From an uncultured Oscillospiraceae bacterium (lineage in GTDB: Bacteria; Bacillota; Clostridia; Oscillospirales; Oscillospiraceae), in NCBI GenBank assembly GCA_947623745.1, contig CANQHN010000002.1, positions 97,133 through 161,132 of the forward strand: a stretch of 64,000 nt of DNA, in the 5' to 3' direction. Position numbers and translations under genes: made by a program. Each line of letters opens with the position of its first letter. The stretch's first letter is position 1. Shown one piece after another: positions 59,295 through 64,000 of this stretch. The notes under the pieces are model-generated. The model made no database searches. It saw nothing but the letters and a program-made list of their open reading frames with translations, and had not been told where the DNA came from.

Positions 59295-59969
59295 TCAAAT
59301 GGTCTTTCGGGCCAGGTAGATCCCCCCCGCCTCGTCCACTGTCATGAGAAAGACGGCGGAGGGCTCCGGGCAGTCCCGCTCGGCCAGCCGCTTCTCCAGC
59401 CAGCGCAGGTCGTACCCCCGCCCCTTCAGGTTGTGCTCCAGCACCCGGCCGTCGTTGATGAGCACCGTGGGCAGGCCGGTCTCCCGGCTGTCCAGGTGGA
59501 GCTGCTGGGCGGTAGCGGGCTTGAGGCCGGCGTAGGGCAGCACCGACAGGCTCCCGTCGGTCTCCAGGATGGCGTAGTTGATCTCGGAGGGGTCCACATA
59601 GCCCTTGCTGCGCAGCTCCTCCAGCAGCTCGTCCACCGTCAGGCGGGTGCGGCGCATCTCCTGCTGGTCGATCTTCCCGGCGCGGATGATGACGCTGGGC
59701 CTGCCGCACATCAGGGCGCGGAAGCGCACGTTTTTCATGGTCAGCACCGACAGGATCATGGTCATGGACAGCAGGGCCAGGATGGGGATCACCCCGGCGT
59801 GCAGCGGGATGCCCAGGTCCTGCATGGGCACCGAGGCCAGGTCGGCGATGAGCAGGGAGAGCACCAGCTCCGACGGCTCCAGCTCCCCCACCTGGCGCTT
59901 GCCCATCAGGCGCACGCCCACGATGATGAGGATGTATAAAATCACAGTGCGGACCAGGGTGGTGAACAT
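59295..59969 (-). CDS. DUF421 (YetF) membrane protein
   Basis: A 224-residue protein. Three membrane helices lie in the first 85 residues (LVRTVILYILIIVGVRLMGKR, LEPSELVLSLLIADLASVP), followed by the cytoplasmic YetF domain: RPSVIIRAGKIDQQEMRRTR, LTVDELLEELRSKG, INYAILETDGSLSVLP. YetF proteins occur in spore-formers and have been tied to spore germination or membrane processes, but no biochemical role is established here. The start at 59969 has GGAGG five bases upstream. Confidence 0.9.
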   Translation of the reverse strand: MFTTLVRTVILYILIIVGVRLMGKRQVGELEPSELVLSLLIADLASVPMQDLGIPLHAGVIPILALLSMTMILSVLTMKNVRFRALMCGRPSVIIRAGKIDQQEMRRTRLTVDELLEELRSKGYVDPSEINYAILETDGSLSVLPYAGLKPATAQQLHLDSRETGLPTVLINDGRVLEHNLKGRGYDLRWLEKRLAERDCPEPSAVFLMTVDEAGGIYLARKTI

Positions 59970-60090
59970 AGGCGCCTCCGGCTGGAAGGATTTGGATGGC
60001 AAAGGCCTTCCGCCCCTCAGTGTGCCCGGGAAACGGAACACTATCCAAAAAAACCGGATAAAAAAACTGAGAATTTCAGGGGATGTGCTA

Positions 60091-60119
60091 TTGAAAAACA
60101 GGCCGCGTTCCGCTACAAT
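60091..60119 (+). promoter_or_regulatory. Promoter of carAB
   Basis: TTGAAA (60091-60096), 17 bases, TACAAT (60114-60119). The 50-base leader before carA shows no obvious attenuator. Confidence 0.8.
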
Positions 60120-60177
60120 GATAGAAATGCCTGGAGGCAATGGGGGCTCCCGGCACAGTATGGATGGAAGGCGAGTG

Positions 60178-61265
60178 ATGAGAATGAAAGCGGCTTTGAT
60201 CCTGGCCAACGGCCGGGTGTTTTCCGGCTCCAGCATCGGCAGCACCGCCGAGCGGGTCTGCGAGATCGTGTTCAACACCTCCATGACCGGCTACCAGGAG
60301 ATCCTGACCGACCCCTCCTACGCGGGACAGGCCATCGTGATGTCCTATCCCCTCATCGGCAACTACGGGGTCAACCACGAGGACAACGAGTCCAGCCGCC
60401 CCTGGGCGTCCGGCTTTATTGTCCGTCACCTGTCCCCCCGGGGGAGCAATTTCCGCTGCGAGGACACGTTGGACTCCTATCTGAAACAACATGATATCAC
60501 CGGGATCGAGGATATTGACACCCGGGCGCTGACAAAGATACTCCGCAGTCAAGGGAGCATGAATGGGATGCTCACCTGTGCGGAGCATTTTAATGTCCAG
60601 GAGGCGCTGGAGAAAATCCGTGCCTACCGGGTGCAGGGCACCGTGGAGCGGGTGAGCTGCAAGGCCCCCGAGGACCTGCCCGCCTACGGGGAACAGAGAC
60701 GCCGGGTGGCCGTGATGGACTACGGCGTGAAGCGCAACATCGTGGAGTGCCTGCGCCGCAGAGGCTGCGCCGTCACCCTCTTCCCCGCCGCCACCCCCGC
60801 GGAGACGGTGCTCTCCGGCGGCTACGACGGCGTGATGCTCACCAACGGCCCCGGCGACCCGGCGGACAACGTGGGGCTGGTGGCCGAGATCAAAAAGCTG
60901 TACGACTCCGCCATTCCCATCTACGCCATCTGCCTGGGCCACCAGCTGCTGGCCCTGGCCACCGGGGCGCGCACCGGCCGGCTGGACTACGGCCACCGGG
61001 GCGGCAACCACCCGGTGCGGGACATCGAGGCCGGCCGGGTGTTCATCACCAGCCAGAACCACGGCTACATGGTGCTCTCCGACACGGTGGACCCGGCGGT
61101 GGCCCAGGTCAGCCACGTCAACGTCAACGACGGCACCTGCGAGGGCCTGAAATACTACCGCCCCAGCTGCTTCTCCACCCAGTTCCACCCCGAGGCCAGC
61201 CCCGGCCCCCAGGACACGGAGTACCTGTTCGACCGCTTCATCGCTTCTATGGGAGGTGACCAGTA

Positions 61266-61266
<1 letters not shown>
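60178..61266 (+). CDS. carA: Carbamoyl-phosphate synthase small subunit
   Basis: The glutaminase subunit, passing ammonia to CarB for arginine and pyrimidine synthesis. The 362-residue protein has the N-terminal CarA domain ([34 protein letters not shown]). The class I glutamine amidotransferase domain has catalytic Cys252 in [11 protein letters not shown] and the His-Glu pair in [22 protein letters not shown] lies six bases before the ATG at 60178. Its TAA overlaps the carB start by one base. Confidence 0.97.

Positions 61267-64000
<2,734 letters not shown>

Overview
The window is a GC-rich (coding sequence mostly well above 60% GC) stretch of a Gram-positive, Clostridia-type chromosome. The gene content points to the gut Oscillospiraceae (Flavonifractor/Pseudoflavonifractor-like). 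Supporting families are YerC, DegV, Mini-RNase III, RqcH, an alanine T-box, a DinR-type SOS box, DUF4330, DUF3343, DUF512 and DUF4363/DUF421 proteins, and SLH-domain surface proteins. Placement at genus level is inference. No phage, insertion sequence or CRISPR array was found. Promoters are unusually readable: many show a -35/-10 pair with a 17-base spacer, and most transcription units end in GC-rich hairpins.

Layout. 1-6.2 kb: metallopeptidase fragment, HD protein, DegV and trmD on the minus strand, then an orphan TRAP-type binding lipoprotein and yerC-methyltransferase-hslO on the plus strand. 6.2-8.3 kb: a structured non-coding block, pfkA and a five-tRNA operon (Val, Asp, Phe, Gly, Cys). 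8.4-13.5 kb: ketopantoate-reductase homologue, then an alanine T-box leading a DUF3887 lipoprotein, alaS and a small membrane protein. 13.5-18.2 kb: a two-component system, a small orphan gene and an SH3/NlpC-P60 secreted peptidase. 18.2-28.4 kb: a surface-polymer operon (murJ, O-antigen-ligase-like, glycosyltransferase, two DUF4330 proteins, glycosyltransferase-CsaB fusion) facing an SLH-anchored NAGPA-domain protein. CsaB makes the pyruvylated wall polymer that SLH domains bind, so these two units belong together. 28.4-32.8 kb: rqcH-mrnC, DUF177-rpmF and a pseudouridine synthase.

32.8-42.1 kb: a regulated sugar-conjugate locus. A PfkB kinase and a two-part ADP-ribosylglycohydrolase (ARH) protein run leftwards. 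A LacI regulator, two LplB/YtcP-type ABC permeases, a binding lipoprotein and a second ARH protein run rightwards. GAAACCGGTT operators sit beside both divergent catabolic promoters. 42.1-45.1 kb: SOS-box-controlled Y-family polymerase with YolD, plus an unknown membrane protein. 45.1-49.8 kb: divergent selenium locus (DUF3343, cysteine-desulfurase-like, yedF, selD; yqeC, yqeB), probably for labile-selenium molybdenum hydroxylases. 49.8-51.9 kb: a dehydrogenase, an AT-rich voltage-gated potassium channel of foreign composition, and tRNA-Pro. 52-60 kb: a three-gene peptidoglycan-binding/SpoIID-like operon, then gpsA, plsY, der, DUF512, DUF4363 and DUF421. 60-64 kb: carA and the start of carB.

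Three signals stand out. First, a set of XerD half-site-like words (TTTTATGTNAACTT type), eight on one strand and one on the other, several inside unrelated genes where they force rare codons. Second, an AT-rich 200-base patch inside alaS. Third, the ARH/ABC/kinase locus, whose substrate cannot be named from known families.
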